The translations under genes were made by a program, and so were the position numbers. The notes beneath the pieces are model-generated. The model worked only from the letters and a program-made list of their open reading frames with translations. It made no database searches and had not been told where the DNA came from. From contig JAQFVV010012572.1 in NCBI GenBank assembly GCA_028023455.1, positions 1,486,001-1,550,000 of the forward strand: 64,000 bases of DNA. Reading direction: 5' to 3'. Shown one piece after another: positions 1-12,624 of this stretch (positions are counted from its first letter, which is position 1; every line of letters starts with the position of its first letter). This stretch comes from Epiperipatus broadwayi (lineage: Eukaryota; Onychophora; Udeonychophora; Euonychophora; Peripatidae).

Positions 1-1229
1 AGACTTATCAATTTTTTATCGGTTCTGTACAAAATTTTCATGAAGATACTTACAAATCACCTGCAGCAAACTTTGAATTTTAACCAACCAAAAGAACAAG
101 CTAGATTTAAAAGTGGTTTTAGTACAATAGATCATATCCAAGTATTGTTTTAAGAAAGGACCAATGAATATGAATTGACATTATGCTTTGGATTTGCATA
201 TTATGAAAAGGCATTTGATTCTATAAGTATTTCTTCAGTGATTAAAGCATTGGATCATCAAGTTATAAATCCAGGATATTATCATATTCTGAAGAATATT
301 TATAAATATGCAACAGCAATAATTAGATTATATAATGATATTAGGAAGATTAACATTGAGAAGGGTGTACGACAGGGTGGCTCCATATCACCAAAACTTA
401 TTTTGAAAATAGTGTTTTGTGGGTTAAAATGGGAAGCTAAGGGAGTAAAAGTAATAGAGATTATTTAAGGCATTTAGATTTGCAGATGATGCAATTGTTT
501 TTGCAAATAATGTTTTGGAGCTTTAGGAACTATTGCAAGAGTTATCAGATAAAAATAAGAAAGTAGGTCTAAAGGTAAATGTAAAAAAGACCAATTAATG
601 TTCAATGGATTTTCTCAAAAGAAGAAAATAAAGATTGATAATGATGAATTAGAAGAAATTAATAACTACAAATATCTTGATCAGATTATTACTACAAATG
701 AAAACATAATGGATGAAATTAATTATAGAATTAAACTTGGTTGGGGTGCTTTTGATAAAAATAACTTAATACTAAAATGAAATGCACCTATGTATTTGAA
801 AAAAAAAAAAGATTTTTAATAAATATGTTTTACCAGTTCTTATTTATGGATCTGAGACTTGGACACTTAACAGAAGAGCAATGCAGACTTCAGACTATTC
901 AATGAAGATGGAGAGATCCATGTTAGAAATAACAAGAAAAGATGAAATATAGGGACATGAGAACAAAAGGATGTTATTAATATTAAAAGAATCAAAGATT
1001 GAAATGGAGGTGGATAGACATATTGTTAAAAGAGATGATAAGAAATGAACAGTTGAAATCTTAAACTGAATTCCAAAAGATCTAGAAAGAGACCACATGT
1101 GAGATCGAGGAATGAAATAAGAAAGTGTGCTGGGGTGATGTGGAAAAGAGAGGCTAGAGATTGGAGAAAATGAATAGTTTGGCGAGAACATTCTGCAATG
1201 GATCAATAATGATTGAAAACGATGATGAC
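1..1229 (+). pseudogene. RTE-type non-LTR retrotransposon, decayed 3' part
   Basis: Conceptual translation in shifting frames follows the C-terminal half of the RTE polyprotein found better preserved at 55-57.9 kb on the other strand. Shared blocks include KAFDSI, the RT strand VRQGG.SISPK, the catalytic FADD box (near 482), and the C-terminal SETWTLNR-like block (near 850). The frame is broken many times by stops and indels, so it cannot make reverse transcriptase. The 5' part lies outside the window. The 3' end is a short GAT-type repeat at 1221-1229, matching the 3' microsatellite tail of the other copy. It is much older than the 55-kb copy. Confidence 0.9.
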
Positions 1230-1477
1230 AAGTCAACAAATTATCATGGATAAAATATATACATAATTATGTAAAATATATAATTGTTAATTAGAGAAGA
1301 TATAAATTAGTATTAAAGTTTATCAGCTTAACGTTTTCGGGGATCCATGCCTCATATTCATAGCCTTCATAAAATGTATAATAAAATATATGCAAATACA
1401 AATATTCAAATAAGCTAGTATTACGTAGCCCATTTCTTCGAGATCTCGAAGCAAGCGTCTTTTCTATTAATGGCATG

Positions 1478-1562
1478 GATGTTTCCATTGATGTAAAATG
1501 CCTCCTTTATTTTTTTTTTTGTGATCATTTGATTCTGAGCACAATATTATGGGATTGGCAGA
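1478..1562 (+). repeat. Diverged copy of the 58.2-kb foldback repeat
   Basis: The stretch with ATGGATGT, a TGTAAAATGCCTCCTTTAT block and GATTCTGAGCACAATAT aligns in order with the left arm and loop of the foldback element at 58181-58428 (ATGGATGT, TGTAGAATGCCTCTTTTAT, GGTTCTGAGCATAAAAT). Only this part is recognisable. Confidence 0.6.
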
Positions 1563-2880
1563 TGTGAAGTTATGTCCAGATTGTTTAGCATGCTCCAAAA
1601 ATACAGAGGATGTGTTGCTGTTTTTCTGAGCTCTGTTAAATGCGTAAATATGTTTATATATTAATATGAAGTTTCTAAAAAAAAAAAGGCAAAAAATAAG
1701 ACTTATAAACTGTGGCTATTTGTACAAGTAATAGTTTTTGCTTTTACAAACATAAAAATCTGACCAGAGAAAGCAGCAAAATGTTTTTTAATGTATTTAT
1801 ATTTTTGGAAATAGAATAAATAATAATGAACTCATTCATTATCATTTATACATTTGAATAAATAATTTTGTTCTGGATTAATAAATAAATAATAAATTTG
1901 ATTTTGACCCTTTAAAAGACTAAATTAAGCATAGACCATTAAAAGGCACCATTTAGGATTGTTAGTGAAGCAATGGATCTAAATTAATATAAAAGATATG
2001 CATTTGTAACTATAATTTGTAACTATTTTAATATGTCACATTTGTAATCATAATAAATATTTAGGTAGGGGAAATTATTAATTATTAGTTATATGCCTAT
2101 CCAATCTGTACCATTTGTAACTATATTAATTCATCATAGCATAGATAAAGAAATTAAACATAGAATCACTGTGTTACTTAAGAAAATATCAGCATTAAAG
2201 ATTCTTGGTATTTATTTATATATTGGGGCAGTCATTCGAACAATAAAACATACTGGCCATTGTCATCTAATAAAAATAATATTAAATATAGCAACTGAAT
2301 AAAAGAACCCACTGTGAGATTCCTGGAAAGCTCTATGCTTATCTCCAATACTAGGTTCTTCTAACAAAGAATCCTTCCTATTCTTCTTTCCAAATATATA
2401 AGACCATTCCGTTGATCATATGCACACACGGGTGCTATTCATGACAACTTATAAAAAATATATATTTTATAAAACTAATATTAATGAAGTTGGAAAGAGG
2501 ATGATATCACTCTTTATTCAGTTTAACTAAGTACATGTGTTTTTCCCATGAGTGCCACTAGATTGTTTTCAATCTAGATAAGTATCTATTTATAGTGTAC
2601 TTGAGTTCAAACTCATTCAGTACATATTTACTTACACATGACTTGACTGGATGACTATTGAACAAAATGACATTCTTACATTTTATCTATACCGATAAAA
2701 ATTACAAGATCCCAATATTACCAAAGTTTATACTATAGATCAAAGATTCTTATAGACATTGCTAGCTCATTAGCGATATTGATGAACAGACATGTATAAT
2801 CCTATTAATGGCTTCCAAACAAGCATGTGAAGACCATTATTGATATTGATGGCCATTTAACTAGATTATTTATCACAAAA

Positions 2881-2972
2881 TAAATAATAATGATGATGAT
2901 GATAATAATATCATAATAATGATAATAATAGTGATGTCATAATAATGATTATAATAGTGATGATGATACCAG
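2881..2972. repeat. Imperfect ATG/ATA trinucleotide microsatellite
   Basis: An interrupted run of AAT, GAT and related trinucleotides (atgatgatgataataat and variants). Confidence 0.85.
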
Positions 2973-5238
2973 CCATGGCTTATCAATAAACTCACAACAA
3001 TAAATTCATCTTTATAAACTTATAGGCATCTATTAAAATTATCCTATTTCATACTGGGATTTAATAATACTAATGGTGGTGATTGATCACCATGAATCTC
3101 TTTGCATAATATTCACTTTTCTATAAACCCCCTATTTACTAAAATATATTCTTTACGCTAAACATTAAATTTAATGATTATAATTTATTAATGATGATTG
3201 ATGGCGATCATAACTTTTTATATAGTATTATTTGAAACATTTTTAACTAATAACATGATATCCATCTTTGATGAGGATGATCTAAATTCATGGACACAAC
3301 ACAATTTTAGCTTTCTATGTTGAACTATAATTATCAAAATTTGGTTATTCTCAAGCATAATCCTTAAATACCTAAATATCAATATTCTAGTTTACCTATT
3401 ATTTTGCGGACGCTTAATATTTGCATGTGATTGCTCAATATATACGAATGGTAATACTTAATAACTGCGAGCAATGATGATGAAATTAGAATGATAGAAT
3501 TAAGACAAAAAAAAAAACAATATTCTTAATAATAACTCGGAAACCAATTAAGATATATAATTATATTTTATTAACACTACTACTCTTTCTTTCCTTCTTT
3601 ACAGTTAAATCGACAATTAAATAAATGGCTTATTAATATAAAAATTTATATAAGTATAAGCAAATAAACTTAATATATAGGTTTGTCAGTTTTCGATATC
3701 TCAAAATAAGCTGACTTAAATCAATATTAAAAAAAAAATACATATTCTATAAAATGCTTATTTAAGACTTTTCTTACTTATCATATCATAAAATAAATTT
3801 CAGGTGAAACTTGTATGTGTTATTTCATTTCCATTCAAATGTAATGCCCTACTTTTCAATTTACCATTTTAAACTAATCATATATAACCTATTCTTTGAT
3901 GTGTTTGGATAAGCATTTACACATTCACGCATTCGGTAATGTTAACATATATGTTTAAAATGTATACCTAAAAATCACATATATAAAAATATCTTTTTTT
4001 CTTTTGCAACCTTATAGCGAAATAAAATAAAATACATATATTAATTTTTAATATGCAACAAGATAAAATAAAAATAAAAAACATTATAAATGCATATATC
4101 TATAGGTTGCTCATTATCATTAACATCTGAAGAACAATTAAAAAAAAACATTTCAACATTACCATATATAATAAAAAAAAACAAAAAAAAATGAAAAATT
4201 TAAGTTTAAAGGTTTAAACTATGTTTGTGCTATGTTGTGAGATATTGCAAATAACTATAGATAAACAAGTCTTTAATGTTTCTGTATCAAAAAAGAAAAT
4301 TGCTTTGACCAGTAAATTAAGGTTTACTTTTAATAAGTAAAAGAATAAAATCGGGTTAAAGAAAGTTCATATTTACCCGTCTACTTTTTACTTCTTATCA
4401 ATGTCCTGAGCTTTGAATTTTCAGACTGCTTTTCTTTGCTCACCAACAACAACAACAAAAAAAAAGAAAGTTATTGCAGATACTTTTAAGATAATGCTGA
4501 ATCAATTGACTTTGCTTGTTTCTTCAATTCCATTATTATTCACTGTTGATTGGCTTCCTTCTACCATTTAAAAAAAAATATTATAAGTACTTTGAATAAG
4601 TAGGTACCGGTGGATTTGCTTGTCTCTCTCCTTTAAAAAAAATAATTGCTGTTGACACTTTAGATGATTGAGGTAAATCAACAAAATTTTGATTTATGGC
4701 TTCAAACTTGGTTCTACATGGCTGTTATAGATTTTCTTTTCCTCCTATTTCCTCTTCTCCATTCATTCGAAGGTAATGAGCTTTTATTAAGCCAGGAACT
4801 AGAAGCAAGAAGCATTCCATATAGCTTGTGTGGTTGGCTTCAAAATCTATCATTTTGTTGGTTATTACTGGATACATGACTTCATAGACAGATTAGTGAT
4901 TTTGACTCATTCTGTATTAACCAGGAAGCAGAAAAAATGGTTTAGCAATGCAGAGGCATAGTATTATGCATAACCAAATATGTTAATATCATTTTTATAT
5001 AATTATTACTAACTTCTAATAGTTCAATCTTGTTCCATTTCTCTCCTCTTCTTTAATATTGCTGGAAATTGCTTTATATCACCTACTTTCATTTGCTCTT
5101 TTTTTTCAACTTTCAAAGAGTGAGAAAAAAAATTAAAGCGTTCACTCTCTTTTAAAAAAAAATCATCCAAAGGAGCTTACATTTCTGCTGAAGGAAGAAT
5201 AACAAGGAAAGGACCGACTGAGTTGAGTCTCAAAATAA

Positions 5239-5390
5239 TAATCTGAGTGACTCTCTCTCTAAAAAAATTAATGACTAACTCATCATCTCTCTAAAGAAAT
5301 TTAAGACTAACTGATCATCTCTCTAAAGAAATTTAAGACTGACTGATCATCTCTCTAAAAAAATTTAAAACTGACTGATTCTAAAAAAAA
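5239..5390. repeat. Minisatellite, about 32-bp unit, 4-5 copies
   Basis: A unit containing TCATCTCTCTAAAGAAATTT followed by AAGACTGACTGA recurs head to tail about every 32 bases. The outer copies are more diverged than the central ones. Confidence 0.85.
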
Positions 5391-5883
5391 ATTGTTTCAA
5401 TCATTTATATCGCGAATTTCAATCAAAGAAAAAAAAAACATCTGGAAATCTTTATCTTAAAAAAAAATCAAAGCTTCACAAGTTTGATGTCGGTCACAAT
5501 CAATAAAGACTTAAAATTGATCGCTATCGTTATCTACATCAAAGCACCTCTTTTGTAAAAATAATCTTAAGATACAGATAACAACAAACCTGGAATCTAT
5601 AGCCATCAGGAATAAGTGTAAAAGCATCTTTGTGTTTGTACAGATGTATTCATTGTTTCACACATGTACATTTCTTTTATCTTCTAATCTACAATCTTAA
5701 TTGCCTTATTTCACACTTTTCTGATTTACTCTATTTTAACAAAATGAAAGTTAAATAAATTTAACACATATTATTTAATAAAAAAAATATTATATAATAA
5801 ATCACAAAAAGAACTGCTTATTCATGATAATAAATCTATACATATAAATCTCTGTATGTATAAAAAAGAATAAAAATTTTTTT

Positions 5884-6383
5884 NNNNNNNNNNNNNNNNN
5901 NNNNNNNNNNNNNNNNNNNNNNNNNNNNNNNNNNNNNNNNNNNNNNNNNNNNNNNNNNNNNNNNNNNNNNNNNNNNNNNNNNNNNNNNNNNNNNNNNNNN
6001 NNNNNNNNNNNNNNNNNNNNNNNNNNNNNNNNNNNNNNNNNNNNNNNNNNNNNNNNNNNNNNNNNNNNNNNNNNNNNNNNNNNNNNNNNNNNNNNNNNNN
6101 NNNNNNNNNNNNNNNNNNNNNNNNNNNNNNNNNNNNNNNNNNNNNNNNNNNNNNNNNNNNNNNNNNNNNNNNNNNNNNNNNNNNNNNNNNNNNNNNNNNN
6201 NNNNNNNNNNNNNNNNNNNNNNNNNNNNNNNNNNNNNNNNNNNNNNNNNNNNNNNNNNNNNNNNNNNNNNNNNNNNNNNNNNNNNNNNNNNNNNNNNNNN
6301 NNNNNNNNNNNNNNNNNNNNNNNNNNNNNNNNNNNNNNNNNNNNNNNNNNNNNNNNNNNNNNNNNNNNNNNNNNNNNNNNNNN
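5884..6383. other. Assembly gap, exactly 500 N
   Basis: A run of 500 N. The round number indicates a nominal scaffold gap, so the true distance is unknown. Confidence 0.99.
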
Positions 6384-7623
6384 TGCTAAGCTCGTGGCAA
6401 TTAAAAAAAAAAAAAAGTGTCCAAATAAAAGTGTAATTTATATATTGCTTTTATCAATTTGATTAAGACATTTGACTCAATTAATTGAAAAGGTTTGTGA
6501 TAATATATAAAATTATTTGACTGATCACCAAGTTTGTTCATATTTTACAATCTCTATGGAATGAGAGAAATCATTTCAATAACTAGTGAAGATATGAAGA
6601 ATTTAAAATTAGTATTAAAAAGGGATCTGTATACCTCCAACTTTGTTTTCCATTTTTAATTACAATGGTTTTTGCAACAATAAGTGTGTTTGTGTCAATT
6701 ATTATGTATAACATATTATCACTGAAAATGTATTGTATTAAAGTTGAAAAATTTATATAGGGCGTTATGAATTAGGAGTGTAAAAATTTAAGTAAATACA
6801 TTCACATATATAGATATGACTTAAGAGATAAGTTTTTAGATAATAGTACTTTTTATTTCAAAATGAATTTTATTGCTACTATTTTCTCTTTCCATTTGTA
6901 ATATTTCTTACATATCTTTTAATTATGATTAAATTCATATTTTTTGTTTTCAAAACTTTTTATTGATCTTTCTCTCTTTGAAGTGATTTATGATCTTCCT
7001 TGGAGCTAAAAATGTCAATATATTACTTTAAAGTGGTAGATTAAGCACATTTTCTTTCAATTAAGCTGAATGAACCTCTTTGTTTTAATTACATCAATCA
7101 GATGAGAATTGATCCTGGAACCTTTAGTTCTAAATTCGCCAGTCTACCAGTGGACAAATCATATAACATTAAAATAAAATATCCAAAATGTTGGAAAAAA
7201 AGAACATCAATAAAAAAACATTGAAACAATAAGTGTAAAATTTGTCATCATTAAATTATATAGAAAAATTTATGCCTCCATTCAATAATCAATAATTACT
7301 TTGTAGTTTGCTCTGATATAAAAAAGACAAATAATGTAATTTAACAATATTTAGTAATCTTTAATTTAAATAATATCTTCAGTTATGCTATCTATATTTC
7401 TTTTAGATTATCTTATGGCAGCCATATAGTTTGCAATCAGCTTATATATAATTATTTGATTCTTAAAGAGAGCGAGTCTATTTTCTATTGAATTTGGATG
7501 TCACATACTCACCTATTACATATATTTACTCTACACTATCATGAGAGAAAGGATAAAAAATTAAGAGATATATGTTGAAATGAATATGTAGTTAGTTTCT
7601 AAACAGCATTAGAATTATTTCTC
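6384..7623. other. AT-rich non-coding DNA
   Basis: No open frame with family motifs, no RNA gene and no clear repeat was recognised. Confidence 0.5.
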
Positions 7624-8302
7624 CACCATCCAATCAGGTTAGATCATATTGGCAGAAAGCACATACAACTATATAGCATATCATACCATATGAAACTTTC
7701 TTAAACACTTTATCAATACTATTTATTTATATCAAAACTAAGTTTCGTTAAATTAAAAATCAATACATAGGAAAAGGAAGAAGAAGAAAATTAACTATAT
7801 AGCATAAATTGTAGTTACTATATGCCAAAATAAATTCATGTAATTAATTAGATTATATATGTATTAAATTTTTCTATTGAAATAAAGGCAAGTAGAGTAA
7901 CTAGCAATATATTAGTTTGTTAAAGTTTATACTTTCTCAATACAATTTATTCTAACAATTCAATTTTAGAGCTGCATTATAAAGTTTAGGTGACAATTTC
8001 TGTGTCTTAAAACAGATAAAACTAGCTAAATAAAATTAGTTATTTCATTGGTAATAGTTTTTCCACTGACTGTCACTCAATTAATCTAGTTTATTTTAAC
8101 AGTATAATATTCACATCTATATCATAAATTTTTATGGGCTCTTTAATTAAAAAAACTATAAATATTTTTTTTTTTCTATAGAATTCTACAATTGAATAAA
8201 TAAATAGTATTGATAAAGTGTTTAAGAAAGTTGTAAATGGTATGATATGCTATATAGTTGTATGTTTTTTCTGCCAATATGATCTAACCTGATTGGATGG
8301 TG
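7624..8302. mobile_element. Foldback MITE with ~110-bp terminal inverted repeats
   Basis: The left end (from CACCATCCAATCAGGTTAGA) and the reverse complement of the right end match for about 110 bases with a few mismatches and small indels. About 450 bp of AT-rich DNA separates them, with no coding capacity. This size and architecture fits a non-autonomous DNA element. I could not fix a target-site duplication (flanks TTTCTC and TTTATA), so the superfamily is unassigned. Confidence 0.8.
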
Positions 8303-9353
8303 TTTATACAAATCATATTTAACATATAAAAAAATAAAGACTTAAATTGTATGATGGCAACAACCACTACAATAAACAAATACTAAACATACATAAAACA
8401 CAAAAGACACAGTACATAGATAGGGTAAGAATATGCATGGGAAATAATCAAATAGGGCTAAAATCAATCAATAAATAAAATAAGTTTGGATATAAAGAAT
8501 ATGATCAGATATAAAATCATATAATTAAAAATATAAAGATGATTAAAAAAACAGTTTGATAAAATCAGCCCGATATTTAATATGAGCTAAAGAATAAAAA
8601 AATAATATAAAATATGCATATTTGCAATGCTAAAACTCAACTTTATTAAGAGGATGGTAAGCAATAGCAAACTACAACTGATAATCAAGATTAGTTTGAT
8701 CATAATCTCTTATTATGTATTTAACTGCATCTGCATTTGGTAGAGAACTTAACTTCCATATTTTACTTTCATAATTAATAAATTTGTAGGTGCAAAAAAA
8801 TTAAACATCATTATTGATAAAAATATATATCATCTTCTACAAATTGCGACGATTGATATTCTGATCAAACTGTTGTCTAGAAAATGTATTGTAAATAGTT
8901 AAAAAAAATACAGTATCCAAATGATTATTATAATTAATAGAATGGCAAGTATTCATGTTAGAAATATGATTTAATGAAAAGATATTGAAAAGAAATGGGT
9001 GTGGTTTATTATTGTTATCAAAGAACGCATTATTTCTCATATGATTATTAGTGATATTTTATTACTCTTCAAAACCCAAAACATTTATTTACTGAATTAA
9101 TATAAAATACAAAATCTTAAATAGCCCTCTAAAAAGCAAAAACTTCTCCTGGGAGAAAAATAGCAAAAGAAAAGGCAATACCTTTTCACACTCTATTGCT
9201 AAATAATGAGGGATTTGTGTTTTTTTTCTTTTTTGCTTTACTTCTAACTAAAACAACCACATTTTAAAAATGCAAAACCAGAACAAATAATGCTTGCAAG
9301 TAAATCAAGTCATGTATCATGTGACTTAATTTAATAAGCTTGTATTACAAATG
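8303..9353. other. AT-rich non-coding DNA
   Basis: A 67-codon Asn/His-rich minus-strand frame (8837-9040) is the only long one. It has stops just upstream, no convincing splice acceptor and no family motif, so it is not called a gene. Confidence 0.5.
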
Positions 9354-9422
9354 TTATATAATGAGCATGCCAATAGCTCTTAACAAGCTTAATTAAGAGC
9401 TATCGGCATGCTCATTATATAA
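9354..9422. repeat. Near-perfect 30-bp hairpin
   Basis: Arms reading TTATATAATGAGCATGCC(A/G)ATAGCTCTTAA are inverted around a loop of about 9 bases, with one mismatch. It could be a relict miniature inverted-repeat element or a cruciform-forming site. No flanking duplication was established. Confidence 0.9.
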
Positions 9423-9754
9423 TAAATAATGACCTTCTGAAAAAAAAAAATCCACTTTTCCAATTTCACATTTGAAACAATATACATAAATAATCAGTTG
9501 ATATATTTTAAACAAAATGAATGATATGTTTTTCTGAAGGTTAGTGATGTTGGTATTTTAGTTGTATTTATATATTGGACTATTTCTATCATCAAATAGT
9601 AAGTATTGAATGTCTATAAAAAATTTAACTTTATTTAAATTTTCCAATTACATTCAACTGTTAGTAATAGCATACAGTTTATTATGTACATAATGTTTTA
9701 AGTGGTATTATTCTTCTCTCTTCTTCAAGGGTTGCTGGCATGACCAATAACAGT

Positions 9755-9840
9755 ACTAGCATGGGAATCGAACCTAGACCCTTAAATTCTTGAATATTGA
9801 ATTTTAAGGTAATTCTGTAACCAACTGAGCCATCTTACCA
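9755..9840 (-). repeat. tRNA-like block in a Penelope 3' tail
   Basis: Read on the minus strand it has an A-box-like TGGCTCAGTTGGTTA and, about 45 bases later, a B-box-like GGTTCGATTCC. These are the two internal RNA polymerase III promoter boxes of a tRNA. A closed cloverleaf is not evident, so it is a tRNA-derived relic, not a functional tRNA. The same block sits at the equivalent place in the opposite arm (11148-11222). Confidence 0.6.
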
Positions 9841-9960
9841 AAGGCAACAGTCAGTAGAAATATCATATATTTGTCTATGATGTTTCTCCTGATTTCTCCA
9901 CTTTTTCCTAAGAGCCAAGTTAATTAGTGGTTTCCATACATTAGGGTTGTCACACAAGGT

Positions 9961-10758
9961 TGACTTATGAGGTTATTTGCTATTGTCATGTGAGCAGCTT
10001 CTTTGAATTTTCTTCTTTTTATCTTTTCCTCTCCAATATTTTTGTATTTCCCAATTAAACATATGTTCATTGGTACATATATGGTCTGCTACTTTACACA
10101 CATCTGTTTTCTCTCTTGTAATCATCAGTTTGTGCCATTGCAATTGCTTTTCAATGGGCAACTGATCTCACCAATACACATTCTTCCACATTCATATGAT
10201 ATTTCAGAGATTCTGTTTTTGCTTTTCAGTATTTCAAGTTTAGGAAGCTATTCTGATGTTATACTGATTGCAGATTTTCCTTAATTTGTCTGCTATTTTT
10301 GGTATATATGGATACACTACAGTAACAATATATATATATATTTTTGATGGTTCTTTTTGTTGTCTATTTAAGGTTTTCTTAATAACATCTGATGGATAAC
10401 CATTTTTCATAAGAGTTTGTTCTATATAGATGTTTTCTTTTTTCAAATCACTGATTTCTGATCAAACTTCTTTTGCTCTGTTCCATAATAATAATATAAC
10501 TCCATGATTTATGTTTCTTGTGTGATTGAATATATATGCTATGTATTTTACTATATGTGTGGGTTTTCTGTAAACTGTAGTTTTGATTTTTCCATGAGGG
10601 AATCTTGTCACAAGAACATCTAAGAATGCCAATTTTTGTTCTTGTTCTGACTCTACTGTGAATTTAATTAAAGGAAATATGTTGTTGATGTGTTTCCAGA
10701 AAGTTTGTAATAATGCTCCACCATATGGCTATACAACAAATGTATCATTAACATAGCA
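9961..10758 (-). pseudogene. Penelope-like element: RT C-terminus, linker and GIY-YIG endonuclease, broken
   Basis: On the minus strand the frame starts at the RT catalytic box as YVNDTFVV followed by a stop; the family consensus is YVDDTF, so a catalytic Asp has become Asn. It continues through LAFLDVLV, TTVYRKPTH and NGYPSDVIKKTLNRQ, which are hallmark blocks of the Penelope RT thumb. After a second stop and frame changes comes the linker motif YIPKIADKLRKI. The endonuclease remnant follows, with CGRMCIGE in place of the CG..YIGE core and then ADHICTNEHMFNWE after a frameshift. These elements copy themselves by target-primed reverse transcription. This copy is dead: at least two stops, frameshifts and a lost catalytic residue. 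The 5' RT half is missing. Confidence 0.88.
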
Positions 10759-10768
10759 AAGCAAAACT

Positions 10769-11060
10769 TTAGATGAAATACCATGAGACTGTGGAAGAAT
10801 GTATATTGATGAGACCAGTTGCCCCATTAAAAAGCAATTGCAAGAACATGAACTGATGATTAGAAAAAAGAACACAGATATGTCTAAAATGGCAGATCAT
10901 ATATACCAATGAACATATGTTCAATTGGTAAAATACAAAAATATTGGATAAAGAAGAAAAGGTACAAAGTAAAAAATTCAAAGAAGTTACTCACATGACA
11001 ATGACGAATAATTCCATAAGTCAACCTAGTGTGACTATACATAATGTATGGAAACTAATT
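10769..11060 (+). pseudogene. Second Penelope-like GIY-YIG fragment, opposite orientation
   Basis: Read on the plus strand this gives CGRMYIDETSCPIKKQLQEH and then MADHIY, the same endonuclease segment as the neighbouring minus-strand copy. A frameshift and stop follow. The YID triplet where YIG is expected shows decay of the GIY-YIG core. It starts abruptly inside the endonuclease, so it is a 5'-truncated copy joined tail-out to its neighbour. Confidence 0.8.
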
Positions 11061-11147
11061 ATTAATCAACTTTGCTCTTAAAAAAAAATAGAGAAATCAG
11101 GAGGAACATCATAGATAAGTATATGAAATTTCTGCTGGCTGTTGCCT

Positions 11148-11222
11148 TTGGTAGAATGACTCAGTTGGTTAGAGTGTTTCAATATTCAAGAATCTATGGG
11201 CCCAGGTTAGATTCCCATGTTA
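11148..11222 (+). repeat. tRNA-like block, second copy
   Basis: Carries ACTCAGTTGGTTAGAG (A-box-like) and GGTTAGATTCCCAT (B-box-like). It is the inverted counterpart of the block at 9755-9840, in the 3' tail of the plus-strand Penelope fragment. Confidence 0.55.
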
Positions 11223-11433
11223 GTACTATCACTGGTTAGGCCAGCAACACTTGAAGAAGAGAGGACAATAATACCTCTCGAAACATTGTGCATATAATAA
11301 ACATTGTGCATATAATAACCTGTGTGTTACCATTAACAGTTGAATGTAACTGAATAATTTAAATAAAGTTAAATTTTTCTAAAGACATTCAATATTTAAT
11401 ATTAGATGGAAATAGTTCAATATGTAAATACAA

Positions 11434-11984
11434 TTAAAATTATATATATCTAATCAATTAAAATTAAATTATTTAAACTAACTTTATACAATACATTAAA
11501 TTAAAACTCAAAAATTCACAATAAAAAAAATACCCCTTATTATAAAAATTACATGCTTTTATAGTGAATTAAAAGGTATTTTATATGACTTACTAGCTAT
11601 GCATATTGCTATTGATGAAGATTTCAAGTAATAGTCTATTAACAGTGACCATCAAAACATCACAAGACTTTCTCAGCTTACTCATATGCTCCCAATAATT
11701 TTCTTTATCTTTCTCCCGATTTATTTATTATAAGCATGAGTAATCAAGGGATTCAAACTAATAATACTATATAATATTCACACTTCTGATTCAAAGGCAA
11801 AAGTCAGAAATTGTCCTGGAATGCAGATATTATAAAGAACTACCATTTAGTATTCATTGATAATTCCGGCTTACAATATATGGTTGTGTAATAGGATGAG
11901 AAAAACTGTTCTTGATAGCAGTGCTTCAAATGTGCAATTAAAAATTCCCACAACAATGTCACCTAGTGTAAGCTCTAGTAAGCA
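11434..11984. other. AT-rich non-coding DNA
   Basis: No coding or RNA feature recognised. Confidence 0.5.
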
Positions 11985-12140
11985 ATAGATGCTAGAAGGT
12001 TATGCATCATAATCCCTATCCAGAGCTTTCCTATCCAATATCCTAAACTAGTTTCTAATCTATAACTATTATCAATGAGGTGTCTTGGATGGAAAAGCTA
12101 CCGAATAGGGATTATGATGCACAACTTTCTAGCATTTAAT
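11985..12140. repeat. Short palindromic MITE-like repeat
   Basis: The 5' arm ATGCTAGAAGGTTATGCATC continuing into ATAATCCCTAT is repeated in inverted form as ATAGGGATTATGATGCACAA at the 3' side (~31-bp arms, ~85-bp centre). A related arm occurs at 16345-16410. Confidence 0.7.
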
Positions 12141-12624
12141 GACTAATGCATTATGAGGGAATATTGTACGAAAACATTTTGTTACTCATTTAATAGTTTC
12201 TGCAAGCATAAAGAAAATGTGATCGTGTGATGGTTTAATAGTTTATATAAAAAAAAAAAAAATGTAAAAAAATAATTTCTTTTTCTTTGAAGCCAAAACA
12301 CATTTTTGAAATATTTCGTGAGCTTTTGAAATATTTTATGGTTTCTGAAAATTCAAAATCCAAGACAAAATTTTATCATTTATCACGTTAGAACAAATAA
12401 TCTAAAACTAAGATTGTTTCCACCATGCCATAATAATAATATTAATAATATAGGTAGCTGAATAAGTTTTCTTGAAAAGCTTCAGCTATCTAAAACAATA
12501 TTCAACCCTCAGGTCTTGAGCATTATTGGAATATAACTACTACATTGCAATTTCATTTTATTTATTGAATGGCCCTTATATATACACACATGTATTTACA
12601 ACTTAAATAATAAATAAAAATTAC

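Larger units (their letters stand above)
1230..5883. other. AT-rich non-coding DNA, no gene recognised
   Basis: Apart from the repeats listed separately, I see no coding signal. Open frames here are short, low-complexity and lack family motifs. If the kinase gene continues leftward this would be intron, but none of its linker or polo-box exons could be recognised. Confidence 0.5.
9561..11433. mobile_element. Inverted pair of Penelope-like element 3' ends
   Basis: The outer ~640 bp at each side are inverted copies of each other. Each arm runs from the endonuclease codons, through the 3' untranslated part with a tRNA-like block, to a shared end (about 9561 and 11433). The central spacer (about 10210-10775) holds reverse transcriptase and linker codons belonging to the minus-strand copy only. 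Head-to-head partial copies are a known arrangement for Penelope-like elements. Both arms have diverged, so the event is old. Confidence 0.8.

Noticed and set aside
8837-9040. Asn/His-rich minus-strand frame as a possible PLK4 linker exon
   Set aside because: In-frame stops lie a few codons upstream with no acceptor between, and there is no family motif.
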